Notes: generated by a model not told the origin, from the sequence alone. A DNA stretch of 64,000 nucleotides from Methanococcoides sp. LMO-2 (GCF_038432375.1 NZ_JBCAUS010000002.1:496001-560000), one strand, 5' to 3'; positions 9,267 to 17,477 are shown, counted from the first letter of the stretch. Numbers and translations: made by a program.

Positions 9267-10274
9267 TCAGATGCCCATCTTAGCGTTCGTTTCAGCAATG
9301 GACTTCTGTCCGTCGCTCTCAAGCTCCATCATTGCACGAATGGCATCCACATTCTCAGGTATGACATCTGATTCCTGGTGAATGGCCTGGAAGAAGTAAA
9401 GTTCTCCTTCATACATTGTGATGGATTCGTTCCACACGCAGTTCTCCCACATATCGCCCCTTGGCCTTCCAAGGTCCTTTGCGAGCTCCATGATCTCAGC
9501 GGTGGATGTTATGCCCTGTCCGACGAACCTTACTCGGCTCTGCTCTGCAAGAATGCTCTCTACATCTTCCGCAGTGCATTCCTTCTCAAGCTCAAGGTTG
9601 ATGGTGTGCAGGTGCATCAATGTTGTAGGGAGTTTGACGGCTGTTGTTGCAACGTCAATGCCAGGTATGACGGTCTTCACATCAGGACCGTGGTGTGATG
9701 GCAACTTGATGGGGTTCGGGACGATCGCATTGATAGGACCGTGCTTGATGTCATTTGGGTCAGCAGATCTTCTCATAAGGGTTATGCGTGCCTTCTTCAC
9801 TCCAAACTCATTGTTAAGTGGTGAAAGGACACGGCAAAGTCCGGTTGTGTTACAGGAAACTACCCTGACGAAGTCCTTTCCAAGGGCCTCTTCATAGTTG
9901 GTCTCAGCGTTGAAGGAGCAACCTGCAAGCTCGTGTGCCTCACCGCCCTGCCAGATGGCCTTGACACCTGCCTTTTCATAAAGTTCCTTGTTGGTAACAC
10001 CGACTTTACCTGGCGTACAGTCAACCACAACATCGGCTGCTTCGACCATTTCCTCAACAGTACCTGCAACTTCAATGCCAGCTTCCTCCATGGAGCCGAC
10101 CCTGTCAGCAAGAGTATAGACAGGATATCCCTTATCCTGTGCCATTACGGTCTCGAAGTTAGGGCGGGTCTTTGCAATACCTATGATCTCCATGTCGTCC
10201 TGAAGCATCACAGCATCTGCAACTCTTTTACCAATGGTTCCGTATCCGTTTATTGCAACTTTAGCTTTAGTCAT
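9267..10274 (-). CDS. gap: Archaeal type II glyceraldehyde-3-phosphate dehydrogenase
   Basis: This is the phosphorylating, NAD(P)-using GAPDH of archaeal type, working mainly in gluconeogenesis here. The 335-aa protein has the Rossmann motif INGYGTIGKRV at residues 8-18 and the catalytic cysteine in SCNTTGLCR (about residue 140). The ATG at 10274 has GGAAGGT 6 bases upstream. It is the likely first gene of an operon with the IMPase/FBPase and nadK, grouping two gluconeogenic steps. Confidence 0.95.
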   Translation of the reverse strand: MTKAKVAINGYGTIGKRVADAVMLQDDMEIIGIAKTRPNFETVMAQDKGYPVYTLADRVGSMEEAGIEVAGTVEEMVEAADVVVDCTPGKVGVTNKELYEKAGVKAIWQGGEAHELAGCSFNAETNYEEALGKDFVRVVSCNTTGLCRVLSPLNNEFGVKKARITLMRRSADPNDIKHGPINAIVPNPIKLPSHHGPDVKTVIPGIDVATTAVKLPTTLMHLHTINLELEKECTAEDVESILAEQSRVRFVGQGITSTAEIMELAKDLGRPRGDMWENCVWNESITMYEGELYFFQAIHQESDVIPENVDAIRAMMELESDGQKSIAETNAKMGI

Positions 10275-10329
10275 TTAATGTACCTTCCATTACGAATTTG
10301 ACACATTTCAGTATAAGTATATCAGTATG

Positions 10330-10410
10330 AATGATAATCCGGCGTCGGAGCTTACATGCCCGCAGGAACGATATGGCTCCTGCAGCCATCCAAATGGCTC
10401 CTGTTGCCCC
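10330..10410 (-). terminator. Hairpin-rich segment between the CooT-like gene and gap
   Basis: Just after the CooT-like gene stop (minus strand) lie GCAGGAGCCATATCGTTCCTGC, written here as an imperfect palindrome around 10361-10382, and a repeated GGCTCCTG element. It can fold into stem-loops and probably ends the upstream transcript or protects its 3' end. It has no good oligo-U tract, so the terminator call is tentative. Confidence 0.35.
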
Positions 10411-10416
10411 TTTAAT

Positions 10417-10605
10417 TTAATTTCCAATAATTATAGTTTCCCCTTTTGAAAAATCGACCTCTTTTATTGTACCGAAGATGATCGTCTTTTCCCCAAATAT
10501 CCCCGTAAGCTCTATGGAATCACCATCAACCAACATCTTTGTGACGGATTCCATCACCAATTCCCTTTCATCGCCTTTGACAACTATTGCATTCAGTTCG
10601 CACAT
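10417..10605 (-). CDS. CooT-family small nickel-binding protein
   Basis: This 62-aa protein starts MCELNAIVV, the N-terminal Met-Cys pattern of the CooT family. CooT of Rhodospirillum rubrum binds Ni through this region and serves CODH maturation. The rest is a small beta-rich domain (alternating hydrophobics, GIFGEKTIIFG). The start is the ATG at 10605 with GAAGGTG 6 bases upstream; an earlier in-frame start would hide the Cys2 and has no site. Its closeness to the cdh operon (about 7 kb) fits a role in Ni supply, but that is inference. Confidence 0.75.
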   Translation of the reverse strand: MCELNAIVVKGDERELVMESVTKMLVDGDSIELTGIFGEKTIIFGTIKEVDFSKGETIIIGN

Positions 10606-10732
10606 ATTTGCACCTTCTAATATTATGATGGTCACAACCACCGGTGAAACTACATGAACTAAGTATATGCTTTAGATCACGCATTAATATGTTCTAATAA
10701 TAGATAACTACTTTCACACGAAATTACAGATC

Positions 10733-11608
10733 TCACCTGACAAGTTTTGCCACGGAACATCCCATCTCAAGACCCATATCCTCTGCTACGGCTTCACATT
10801 TTGTACGAAGCAGATATGCAATAGACCCAAAGTTCTCCTCGGACATCGTTTCATAATTGGCCATGCCTTTGCTTATGATGAGGCTTGCATTTTCAAGGGC
10901 CTCTATGAACTCAGCAGGAGCTTCATCAAAGCAGACACCTACTGCATTTGATCCTGTGGTCAGCACCCGATCCACCTTTTTATCAAGCTCAAGCTCATGA
11001 ACGTTCTCCATAGTAACATCAGTAAGCATGGGAGCACCACGCACAACAAGTGTGATCTTGCCGCCGACCTTCCTGATTATATCAAAGACGAGAGTATCAA
11101 GGATTATCTCGCCACAGTTATCGACCACATAGACAACATCATCGAGCATTCCGAACATCTCGGAGGTATCGTCCACATCAAGATCTTTCCTGAATATTTC
11201 CGCAAATGTCCTGTCAAAGACATCTTCACCAACATCAAATCCCATGATGCCAAAGTCAAAGAAGTTCCCGATAACAGAAGCAAGTACGGCCCGCCTGAAC
11301 ATCTCCTCATCGGAAGGGGAGCCCTCATACACGAGAGAGTGAGCATAAGGATACACTTTTTCTGCGATCCTGTTGCTTAATTTCCTTAGCTCAACATAGG
11401 GATCATCATCACCAAGCATTTCATAAGCTTTCCTATGGATCGCAGTAGATACAACGCCTGCCGCCACTCCGGGCTTATAGGTCTCTTTAAGCACATCAAG
11501 ACCTGCCTGCATCGTCCTATATATTAGATCATCATCATCTGTTGAAAGTTTTGCTTCATAGTGTACCCTTGAGAGAAGGCAGTATGTACATCTTGGATCC
11601 ATTTTCAT
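10733..11608 (-). CDS. DUF89/ARMT1-like domain protein (putative metal-dependent phosphatase)
   Basis: This 291-aa protein belongs to the DUF89 family, whose studied members are metal-dependent damage-control phosphatases acting on phosphometabolites. Visible family features are the N-terminal DPRCTYCLLSRV with a Cys-x-x-Cys, the metal/active-site motif VVDNCGEIILDTL (about residue 160), and ISKGMANYETMSE near 245. The CxxC is typical of the archaeal subgroup and may bind metal. Start ATG 11608 has AAAGGGC 7 bases upstream. It is apparently monocistronic and its substrate is unknown. Confidence 0.82.
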   Translation of the reverse strand: MKMDPRCTYCLLSRVHYEAKLSTDDDDLIYRTMQAGLDVLKETYKPGVAAGVVSTAIHRKAYEMLGDDDPYVELRKLSNRIAEKVYPYAHSLVYEGSPSDEEMFRRAVLASVIGNFFDFGIMGFDVGEDVFDRTFAEIFRKDLDVDDTSEMFGMLDDVVYVVDNCGEIILDTLVFDIIRKVGGKITLVVRGAPMLTDVTMENVHELELDKKVDRVLTTGSNAVGVCFDEAPAEFIEALENASLIISKGMANYETMSEENFGSIAYLLRTKCEAVAEDMGLEMGCSVAKLVR

Positions 11609-11945
11609 TATTTTAGCCCTTTAGATTGTGATAATAATTTAGTGTCACTAACAGATGGATGTATCAAATAGACGCCATACACATAAGTTTAACTCTGAAT
11701 ACTGGTTTTGGCCAGTCACGGCACCAGCATAAGCGGAAAGGCATTTCCGGCATAAATCGAACATAATAGAAAAGACTAAAAATAGTAAATAAATAACCTT
11801 AAAAAGAAAGATTTGAGATAATAAAATATACTATTATCCTAGTTTGACATATTTTATATAAATATATGTATTGCTCATAATTAGGTTCGACTAAAAACGC
11901 ATATGAAAAGAAAAAAGGAAAAAAGAAACAAAACAAAGTAACCTT
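11609..11945. other. Intergenic region with small hairpins
   Basis: This 337-base AT-rich gap holds two short inverted repeats: ACTGG/CCAGT (11701-11716) and CGGAAA/TTTCCG (11734-11749). A TATA-like run lies at about 11849-11862. I see no coding region and no remainder of a transposase catalytic domain downstream of the helix-turn-helix gene. The hairpins might form a small RNA, but support is thin. Confidence 0.3.
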
Positions 11946-12356
11946 TTAATCCAGTGATTTTAGAATAATCCTTACTTGTTTTAGGGAGTATTCCACCCCA
12001 AATTTCTCCTTGATCAGGGCTGCAATCTGAGAAGTTTTAACGACCTTATGCAACCTCAGATACAGCCTGAGATCATCCCTCTGTTCCTCACTGAGTTTGG
12101 AGGGACGGCCACCTCCATGCCGAGGTAGCAAACCAGCATAACCATCCTTATTCCACCGTTTTTGCCATACATAAGCAACCTTTTTTGTAACACCGACTTT
12201 TTTTGCAGCCTCCTCCACAGAATCACCCATGTACCTATAACGAATAAAGTATAGACGGTCAAGAACCTTGATCAGAGTTTCAATGTACCGGATCCTTTTA
12301 TTCAATTCCTTATGAGTCAATTTTTTTTGAATAGGAATCATTTCTGTTTTTACCAT
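11946..12356 (-). CDS. Orphan helix-turn-helix protein resembling the N-terminus of IS630-type transposases
   Basis: This 136-aa basic protein has two helix-turn-helix segments: residues about 45-75 (VEEAAKKVGVTKKVAYVWQ) and about 90-130 (SKLSEEQRDDLRLYL, then a winged-helix region ending QVRIILKSLD). The GGGRPSKLS linker is typical of IS630/Tc1-like transposases. The DDE nuclease domain is missing and no remnant follows, so this is either a transposase relic or a domesticated DNA-binding protein. It is divergent from mtmC1. The AT-rich box at 12380-12387 could serve as its TATA and would give a nearly leaderless mRNA. Whether it controls the methylamine operon is unknown. Confidence 0.65.
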   Translation of the reverse strand: MVKTEMIPIQKKLTHKELNKRIRYIETLIKVLDRLYFIRYRYMGDSVEEAAKKVGVTKKVAYVWQKRWNKDGYAGLLPRHGGGRPSKLSEEQRDDLRLYLRLHKVVKTSQIAALIKEKFGVEYSLKQVRIILKSLD

Positions 12357-12377
12357 GTCTTTTGATATTGTTTTAAA

Positions 12378-12440
12378 AGTATAAATACATTAGTTTCTAG
12401 TAAGAAAACTTTAAATACGAGTATTGGCAAGGAATAATTG
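12378..12440. promoter_or_regulatory. Divergent promoter region of the HTH gene and mtmC1B1
   Basis: TATAAATA (12380-12387) and CTTTAAATA (12409-12417) are the two candidate TATA boxes. The second would start the mtm transcript near 12439, leaving a leader of about 86 nt before mtmC1. The first, read on the other strand, places the HTH transcript start at its own ATG. The two promoters are only about 30 bases apart. Confidence 0.5.
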
Positions 12441-12524
12441 CAGTTGAACAGGACAAACGACCTTTCAGGGAAAAAAAAACATTCCGGAAGGGCTGGGAAA
12501 CTGCGTTACAAAAAGGTGATGAAA

Positions 12525-13181
12525 ATGGGAAATCAGGAACTTTTTGACAAACTTAAAAATGCAATAGTAAACCAGGATATCAACGGTTGCCCAGTAGCAA
12601 CACAGGAAGCACTCGATGCAGGAATTACTGCTTTCGACATAATCAACGAAGGATTAGCACCAGGCATGAAGATCGTCGGTGACAACTTCGAAGCAGCAAC
12701 AATCTACCTTCCACAGATCATGATGTCTGCAAAGGCAATGAACGCTGCAATGGAGATCCTTGAGCCAATCCTCGCAGAAGAGAAGGGCGACGACGAAGGT
12801 GTCGGAACAGCTGTAACATTCGTACAGGAAGGAGATATTCACGATATCGGCCACCGCCTTGTTACAACAATGCTCGGTGCAAACGGATTTGATATCATCG
12901 ACCTCGGAACAGATATTCCAAACGAGGACGTTGTCGAAGCAATTGCAAAGAACAAGGGTAAGAAGATGATCCTTGTAGGTTCCGCACTTATGACAACCTC
13001 AATGCTCGGCCAGAAGGACGTAGTAAGGTTACTTGAAGAAGAGAACCTCAGAGGCGAAGTCAAGATCATGTTCGGTGGCGCACCAGTCACAGATGAATGG
13101 ATCGAAGAATGTGGCGCAGATGGCACAGCCGAAAACGCAGCAGATGCAGCAAGAGTAGCACTTAAGCTCATGAGCGCATAA
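12525..13181 (+). CDS. mtmC1: Monomethylamine corrinoid protein MtmC (copy 1)
   Basis: This is the 218-aa corrinoid protein that receives the methyl group from monomethylamine via MtmB and passes it to a methylcobamide:CoM methyltransferase. The N-terminal helical domain (residues 1-90) is followed by the B12-binding Rossmann domain with EGDIHDIGHRLV (His is the lower cobalt ligand), GSALMTTSM and FGGAPV. The start is set at MGNQELF because AAAGGTGA lies just upstream and because the second copy starts at the same residue; the in-frame extension upstream is not conserved. It is in an operon with mtmB1, 16 bases downstream. Confidence 0.95.
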   Translation: MGNQELFDKLKNAIVNQDINGCPVATQEALDAGITAFDIINEGLAPGMKIVGDNFEAATIYLPQIMMSAKAMNAAMEILEPILAEEKGDDEGVGTAVTFVQEGDIHDIGHRLVTTMLGANGFDIIDLGTDIPNEDVVEAIAKNKGKKMILVGSALMTTSMLGQKDVVRLLEEENLRGEVKIMFGGAPVTDEWIEECGADGTAENAADAARVALKLMSA

Positions 13182-13197
13182 ATTGGGGGAAAATAAA

Positions 13198-14574
13198 ATG
13201 ACATTCACTAAATCAGTAACTTGCTTTGATTTCTATGACCGTGCACAGACCGGTGAGAAGACAACCCAGGATGACTGGGACTTGATGACCATTCCAATGA
13301 AGGCAATGGAACTCAAACAGAAATACAACCTTGACTTTGGCACCGAGTTCGTTCCAACCGACAAGGACCAGATGGAGAGACTCTTCAAGGCAGGTTTCGA
13401 GATGCTCCTTGAGTGTGGTATCTACTGTACCGACACAAAGAGGATCGTCAAGTACACAGAAGACGAACTCTGGGATGCAATCAACAACCCTATGCCAGCA
13501 TTCCAGCTCGGTACCGGCAGAGATGCAGTACAGATGAAGAAGAGAGAAGTAGGCGACAAGAGAAAGCCAATCGTACAGGGCGGTCCAACCGGTTCCCCAA
13601 TCTCAGAAGAGATGTTCTCTGCAGTTCACATGAGCTATGCACTCGAGAAAGAAGTTGACACAATTGTAAATGGTGTCATGATGACAGTCCGTGGTAAGCC
13701 ACCTATACCAGGCAGCCCATACGAAGTTCTCGCAGCAAAGTCCGAAACAAGGATCATCAAGAACGCAGCAGCAATGGCTGGTAGGCCAGGTATGGCTGTT
13801 TAGGGACCAGAGACTTCCCTGTCTGCTCAGGGTAACATCGCTTCCGACTGTGTCGGCGGCCAGGTATGCAGTGACAGCCACGAAGTATCACAGCTCAACG
13901 AGCTTAAGATCGACCTCGATGCAATTGCAGTCATGGCTCACTACAAGGGCAACAGTGACATAATCATGGACGAGCAGATGCCAATCTTCGGTGGATACGC
14001 TGGCGGTATTGAAGAAACAACAATCGTAGATGTTGCAACCAGCCTTAACTCCATGATCATGAGCAGTGCAAGCTGGCACCTTGATGGTCCTGTCCACATC
14101 AGATGGGGATCCACCAACACCAGGGAAACCCTCCAGATCGCAGGATGGGCATGTGCAACAATCAGTGAGTTCACAGACCTTATGACCGGTAACCAGTACT
14201 ACCCATGCGCAGGACCATGCACAGAGATGTGCCTCCTCGAAGCAGCAGCACAGTCAGTAACTGACACAGCATCCGGCCGTGAGATCCTCTCAGGTGTCGC
14301 AGCAGCAAAGGGTGTCATCACCGACAAGACAACCGGTATGGAAGCAAGGATGATGGGAGAAGTCGCACGTGCAACAGCAGGTATGGACATCGACTCCGTC
14401 AACGCTGTACTCGACAAACTTGTTGCATCATACGAAGGTAACTACGCAGATGCACCACAGGGTAAGACCTTCCAGGAATGCTACGACGTTGCAACCGTCA
14501 CACCTACCGACGAGTACGTCAAGGTATACGAGGGTGCAAGGAAGAAACTCGAAGAGTTCGGTCTTTCATTCTAA
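13198..14574 (+). CDS. mtmB1: Monomethylamine methyltransferase MtmB (copy 1), with in-frame UAG read as pyrrolysine
   Basis: This enzyme transfers the methyl group of monomethylamine to the cobalt of MtmC. The frame has an amber TAG at 13801-13803 (codon 202) and continues in the same frame to TAA at 14572-14574, giving 458 residues, the usual MtmB length. Residue 202 is exactly where known MtmB proteins carry pyrrolysine, in the context RPGMAV-Pyl-GPETSLSAQGN. The ribosome site is an unusual run GGGGG at 13185-13189, ending 8 bases before the ATG. A hairpin/oligo-T terminator follows. No pyl genes lie in this window, so they must be elsewhere. Confidence 0.97.
13801..13803 (+). other. In-frame amber codon decoded as pyrrolysine (mtmB1)
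   Basis: TAG at codon 202 of mtmB1. Flanking codons and at least 40 following bases are nearly identical in the second copy, including the region where a PYLIS-type stem-loop is described in Methanosarcina mtmB. Confidence 0.95.
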
Positions 14575-14600
14575 ATCTAAGATCTTTACAAAATCCTTTC

Positions 14601-14631
14601 TGCCAGCAGACTATGCTGGCACTCTTTTTTA
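14601..14631 (+). terminator. Terminator of mtmC1B1
   Basis: TGCCAGCA (14601-14608) pairs with TGCTGGCA (14614-14621) around a 5-base loop and is followed by CTCTTTTTT. It stands 26 bases after the mtmB1 stop. Confidence 0.85.
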
Positions 14632-15417
14632 TTTTAAAGCAGTACTTTTTATTTCGTATCCAAATATGATACGATGATGGGGAGATCCATACAACCTAAT
14701 TCTAAAAGCAGTTCTTTTTTGCTTATAGCTGTGACCTAGAGAGGCAGGAATAAACTTTCCAGACAATATTACATCTCTTGCAAAGCAATACAAGTATATT
14801 TCCATAATAATGCATTAAAATTTCATCTGAATATAACAGCAGAAAGACAGATGATCAGAGCAATACCAGGTCAAATGCGTCAGGAAATACGAGAGAATAA
14901 TCCTGAAATATTAGACAATCTAAATAATCACACAGATATTTAGATCTGCCCTATATGCCCATTCGAGTATTTTCAAGGATAAAATGGGTTTTTAATTAGT
15001 TGTAATATAAAGCTTCAAACATCATTGATGAAGTTCTGATAAATAATACAATACTCTAAAAAGATAATAAACATCATGTTGGCGTGCGGCACCATCATAC
15101 ACCATTGAATAAATGTTTTTGAGAATGTTACATAAAATATATATATTGCATATTCTCACCGTGCTAAGTAACGCGATTACAAATAAAATATAAATTTTTT
15201 TTGTATATACATTAACTAACATATGTCGCAAAATATACAAAACTGATATATAGAACCCTATAAGAATGACAATTCCGGTTACCGATAAAGCAAAAAATAT
15301 ATAAGTAATAATGAGATGTGTGACAGAAATTTAGTAAATACGATATAATCTGTCCTTAAAGGGATTGTGTAATCGATTATATGGTTTACTTACTAGAAAG
15401 AACAAAGGTGTAGAAAA
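14632..15417. other. Long AT-rich intergenic region upstream of transporter cassette 1
   Basis: These 786 bases hold no supported gene. A hairpin CGTATC/GATACG sits near 14655-14673. A 30-codon frame at 14851 (ending in TAG) has no ribosome site. A TATA box AATATATAAG at about 15296-15305 probably drives the cassette, with a transcript start near 15330 and a leader of about 90 nt. The second cassette copy has only about 75 bases in this position, so this gap is copy-specific. Confidence 0.5.
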
Positions 15418-15513
15418 ATGGATATATGGACTATTATTAATGGGATCATCTATCTGACCTGTTTTGCTCTTATCGGTTGGATGTTATTTGATGCCAGTAA
15501 AGTCTCAAAATAA
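15418..15513 (+). CDS. 31-aa single-span membrane microprotein of the methylamine permease cassette (copy 1)
   Basis: This short frame encodes 31 residues: a short polar start with Trp4, one hydrophobic segment (about residues 5-24), then a DASK tail. AAAGGTG lies 7 bases before the ATG. It ends 23 bases before the permease gene. A homologous frame stands in the same place before the second permease (24484-24582); the two proteins share about 26 of 31 positions while the DNA differs at many silent sites, which argues for selection on protein. I do not know a name for this family. By analogy with the very small accessory proteins encoded next to some bacterial symporters, a role as a permease subunit or assembly factor is inferred. 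Confidence 0.8.
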   Translation: MDIWTIINGIIYLTCFALIGWMLFDASKVSK

Positions 15514-15536
15514 TTATAGTTTTTAAGGAGAGTTAA

Positions 15537-16913
15537 ATGTCTGGAAATACAAATTCAGGACATGCCGATGTCGTAAAGACGCTCCGCCCCTATCACGTAT
15601 GGGCGCTTGGAGTAGGTATTGTTCTGGTAGGCGAATACATGGGATGGAACTTCACAGTTGCAAAAGGTGGAATACTTGGTTCACTCTTTGCAATGCTGGT
15701 TGCAGGCACCATGTTTGTAATGGTTTCTTTATGCGCTAGTGAATTAGGATCATCCACAAAACTTGCAGGCGGACCTTATGATTGGGCGAGATTATTTGTA
15801 GGACCTGGTGCAGCTGCACTTGTGGGTCTTGCAGTATATATGGAGTTCATTGCCCTGGAAGCTGCTGACGCTATTGTCGTTGCATCCATCACAAATTCGA
15901 TCTTCCCGGAAATAGAAACGTTCCCGGTTACATTGTTAATTATCTCATTCTTAACATTTATGAACTATCGTGGAGTCGTAGCTGCTCTTAATCTTAACTT
16001 TGCACTCACATTCACAGCATTGTTAGCTATCATAGTATTCTTCTTTATGAACATTACCGGATTTGCCGGTACATGGCATCCGGAATACCTCATCTCAGGA
16101 GCTATACCTAATGGATTTATAGGTATTTTCGCAGCTCTCCAATTTGGACCCTGGTTCTACCTTGGTATCGAAGGAGCGGCAATGTGTGCAGAAGAGTGCA
16201 AACATCCAACAAGAGCAGTTCCTCTCGGACAGCAAGCAGGTATGATAACCCTTCTTCTCGGTTCAGGTATGACACTTTACTTATGTTCAGGTCTTATTCC
16301 AGCCGCAGAACTCGGTTCTTCAGTATACCCACTCTTTGAAGCAGCAACAGCAACAGGTTCAACGTTCCTCATTGCAGCTCTGGGTATCGGTACACTTTTC
16401 ACCTGCCTTGCAAGCGCAAACGGTACAGTTTGTGACGCATCACGGTCATGGTTTGCCCTTTCAAGGGATAAATTTCTGACAAACTGGTTTGCTGACGTGC
16501 ATCCACGTTACAGCACCCCCTACAGGGCAGTCATTTTCACAATGCCTATTGCAATCGCATTTGCATTTAGTGGTTTCCTCGATCAGGTCATCACCTTTTC
16601 AATTACATCAGGCTTAATCTGTTATGTAATGATCCCATTTTCCCTGATCCGCTTTAGGAAGTTATTCCCAGAGCACAGCAACAAGGTCCGCCCGTTTGTG
16701 GGCCCTTTGCAGCCAACAATTGCATATATTACGATTTTCCTTGCCATTGTGATCATGTCTACCCTTAACTGGGGTTACAATTACAACCTGATCTTCGGAC
16801 TCTTGTTCTACGTAATAGCATACTTCTACTTCTCGTGGAGGTACAAGAGTATTGAGATAAATCACGATTGGGGCGAAGACCTCGGATGGCCTGAACCTGT
16901 ACACAGGAGATAA
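15537..16913 (+). CDS. mtmP1: Methylamine permease MtmP, APC superfamily (copy 1)
   Basis: This 458-aa integral membrane protein of the amino acid/polyamine/organocation superfamily has about 12 hydrophobic segments. It is presumed to import monomethylamine or methylammonium, judged from its place next to mtmCB and from the name given to the same gene in Methanosarcina; transport itself is inferred. Near the N-terminus it has the repeated-helix signature GVGIVLVGEYMGWNF (unwound TM1), and later GIEGAAMCAEECKHP (TM6 region). The C-terminus is hydrophilic (HDWGEDLGWPEP). AAGGAG lies 6 bases before the ATG. Three small membrane-protein genes surround it in an operon. Confidence 0.85.
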   Translation: MSGNTNSGHADVVKTLRPYHVWALGVGIVLVGEYMGWNFTVAKGGILGSLFAMLVAGTMFVMVSLCASELGSSTKLAGGPYDWARLFVGPGAAALVGLAVYMEFIALEAADAIVVASITNSIFPEIETFPVTLLIISFLTFMNYRGVVAALNLNFALTFTALLAIIVFFFMNITGFAGTWHPEYLISGAIPNGFIGIFAALQFGPWFYLGIEGAAMCAEECKHPTRAVPLGQQAGMITLLLGSGMTLYLCSGLIPAAELGSSVYPLFEAATATGSTFLIAALGIGTLFTCLASANGTVCDASRSWFALSRDKFLTNWFADVHPRYSTPYRAVIFTMPIAIAFAFSGFLDQVITFSITSGLICYVMIPFSLIRFRKLFPEHSNKVRPFVGPLQPTIAYITIFLAIVIMSTLNWGYNYNLIFGLLFYVIAYFYFSWRYKSIEINHDWGEDLGWPEPVHRR

Positions 16914-16926
16914 TGGAGGAAGATAA

Positions 16927-17190
16927 ATGGTAAACAAGATTAAATATCACAACGACCTCAAAAAAGACGCAGGCATTATTATTGTTGTATTGGGACTCAT
17001 GTTCTTCTCAGAGATATTTGTCTTTTACAAAATAATTTCAACTCTATGGGATGCAGTGCCTGAAGTTCAGACCATATTTCCGGTCTACCTGCTGTTCCTG
17101 ATACTCCTGCTCAGCATCGAGACCATCGGTTGCATCACTGTGTACAAATCGATCAAGGAACACATGTACGACTTTAACTATTACGATTAA
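16927..17190 (+). CDS. 87-aa two-span membrane protein of the permease cassette (copy 1)
   Basis: This small protein has two hydrophobic segments (residues about 16-37 and 50-72) joined by a short loop (TLWDAVPE), and a C-terminal tail SIKEHMYDFNYYD. Its homolog after the second permease (25998-26261) has the same length and is about 57% identical, with LK-DAGII, IETIGC and SIKEHM preserved. GGAGG is placed 6 bases before the ATG. I do not recognise the family. Its fixed place after mtmP suggests it is a partner subunit of the transporter. Confidence 0.85.
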   Translation: MVNKIKYHNDLKKDAGIIIVVLGLMFFSEIFVFYKIISTLWDAVPEVQTIFPVYLLFLILLLSIETIGCITVYKSIKEHMYDFNYYD

Positions 17191-17202
17191 GGAGCTGGAA
17201 AT

Positions 17203-17430
17203 ATGGCAAAATCTGAAGAAAAAGGTAGCATGATCATGCAGATCGCAGATATCCTGTTCATCTTCGTTGTCGCAGGTATTTGTGTAATTGCTCCCGTACT
17301 TATACTTGGAGCTGATACCGGACCTGTAGTGTTCGACTGGAATCCTTTCGAATATTTTGGCCTGGTGGCAGTGATCCTTGTATTCTTTGCGGTGATCCTG
17401 CACCACTCTATCAAGAACTATATATACTAA
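17203..17430 (+). CDS. 75-aa two-span membrane protein of the permease cassette (copy 1)
   Basis: This small membrane protein has two hydrophobic segments (residues about 13-35 and 49-68) and ends HHSIKNYIY. The homolog at 26274-26519 is 81 aa and keeps DILFIF, AG-CV, YFGL-AVI-VFF and HS-KNY; the loop between the spans is longer there. It follows the 87-aa gene by 12 bases (GGAGCTG upstream) and is the last gene before a strong terminator. The family is not recognised. It probably assembles with MtmP, but this is inference from synteny only. Confidence 0.85.
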   Translation: MAKSEEKGSMIMQIADILFIFVVAGICVIAPVLILGADTGPVVFDWNPFEYFGLVAVILVFFAVILHHSIKNYIY

Positions 17431-17444
17431 ATTGACTCCAAATT

Positions 17445-17477
17445 GTTGTGGCTTAACTGCCACAACTACTCTTTTTT
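17445..17477 (+). terminator. Terminator of transporter cassette 1
   Basis: GTTGTGGC (17445-17452) pairs with GCCACAAC (17459-17466) around TTAACT, followed by TACTCTTTTTTAT. Confidence 0.85.

Noticed and set aside
13198-13803. mtmB1 as a truncated gene ending at 13803 (and mtmB2 at 23580)
   Set aside because: The frame continues without other stops to the usual MtmB length in both copies, and the amber is at the known pyrrolysine position.
14851-14943. 30-codon frame ending in TAG between mtmB1 and cassette 1
   Set aside because: No ribosome site, no second copy and no recognisable protein; unlike the conserved microprotein it has no support.
15022-15240. 72-codon minus-strand frame in the gap before cassette 1
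   Set aside because: AT-rich, low-complexity hydrophobic translation, no ribosome site and no counterpart in the second cluster.
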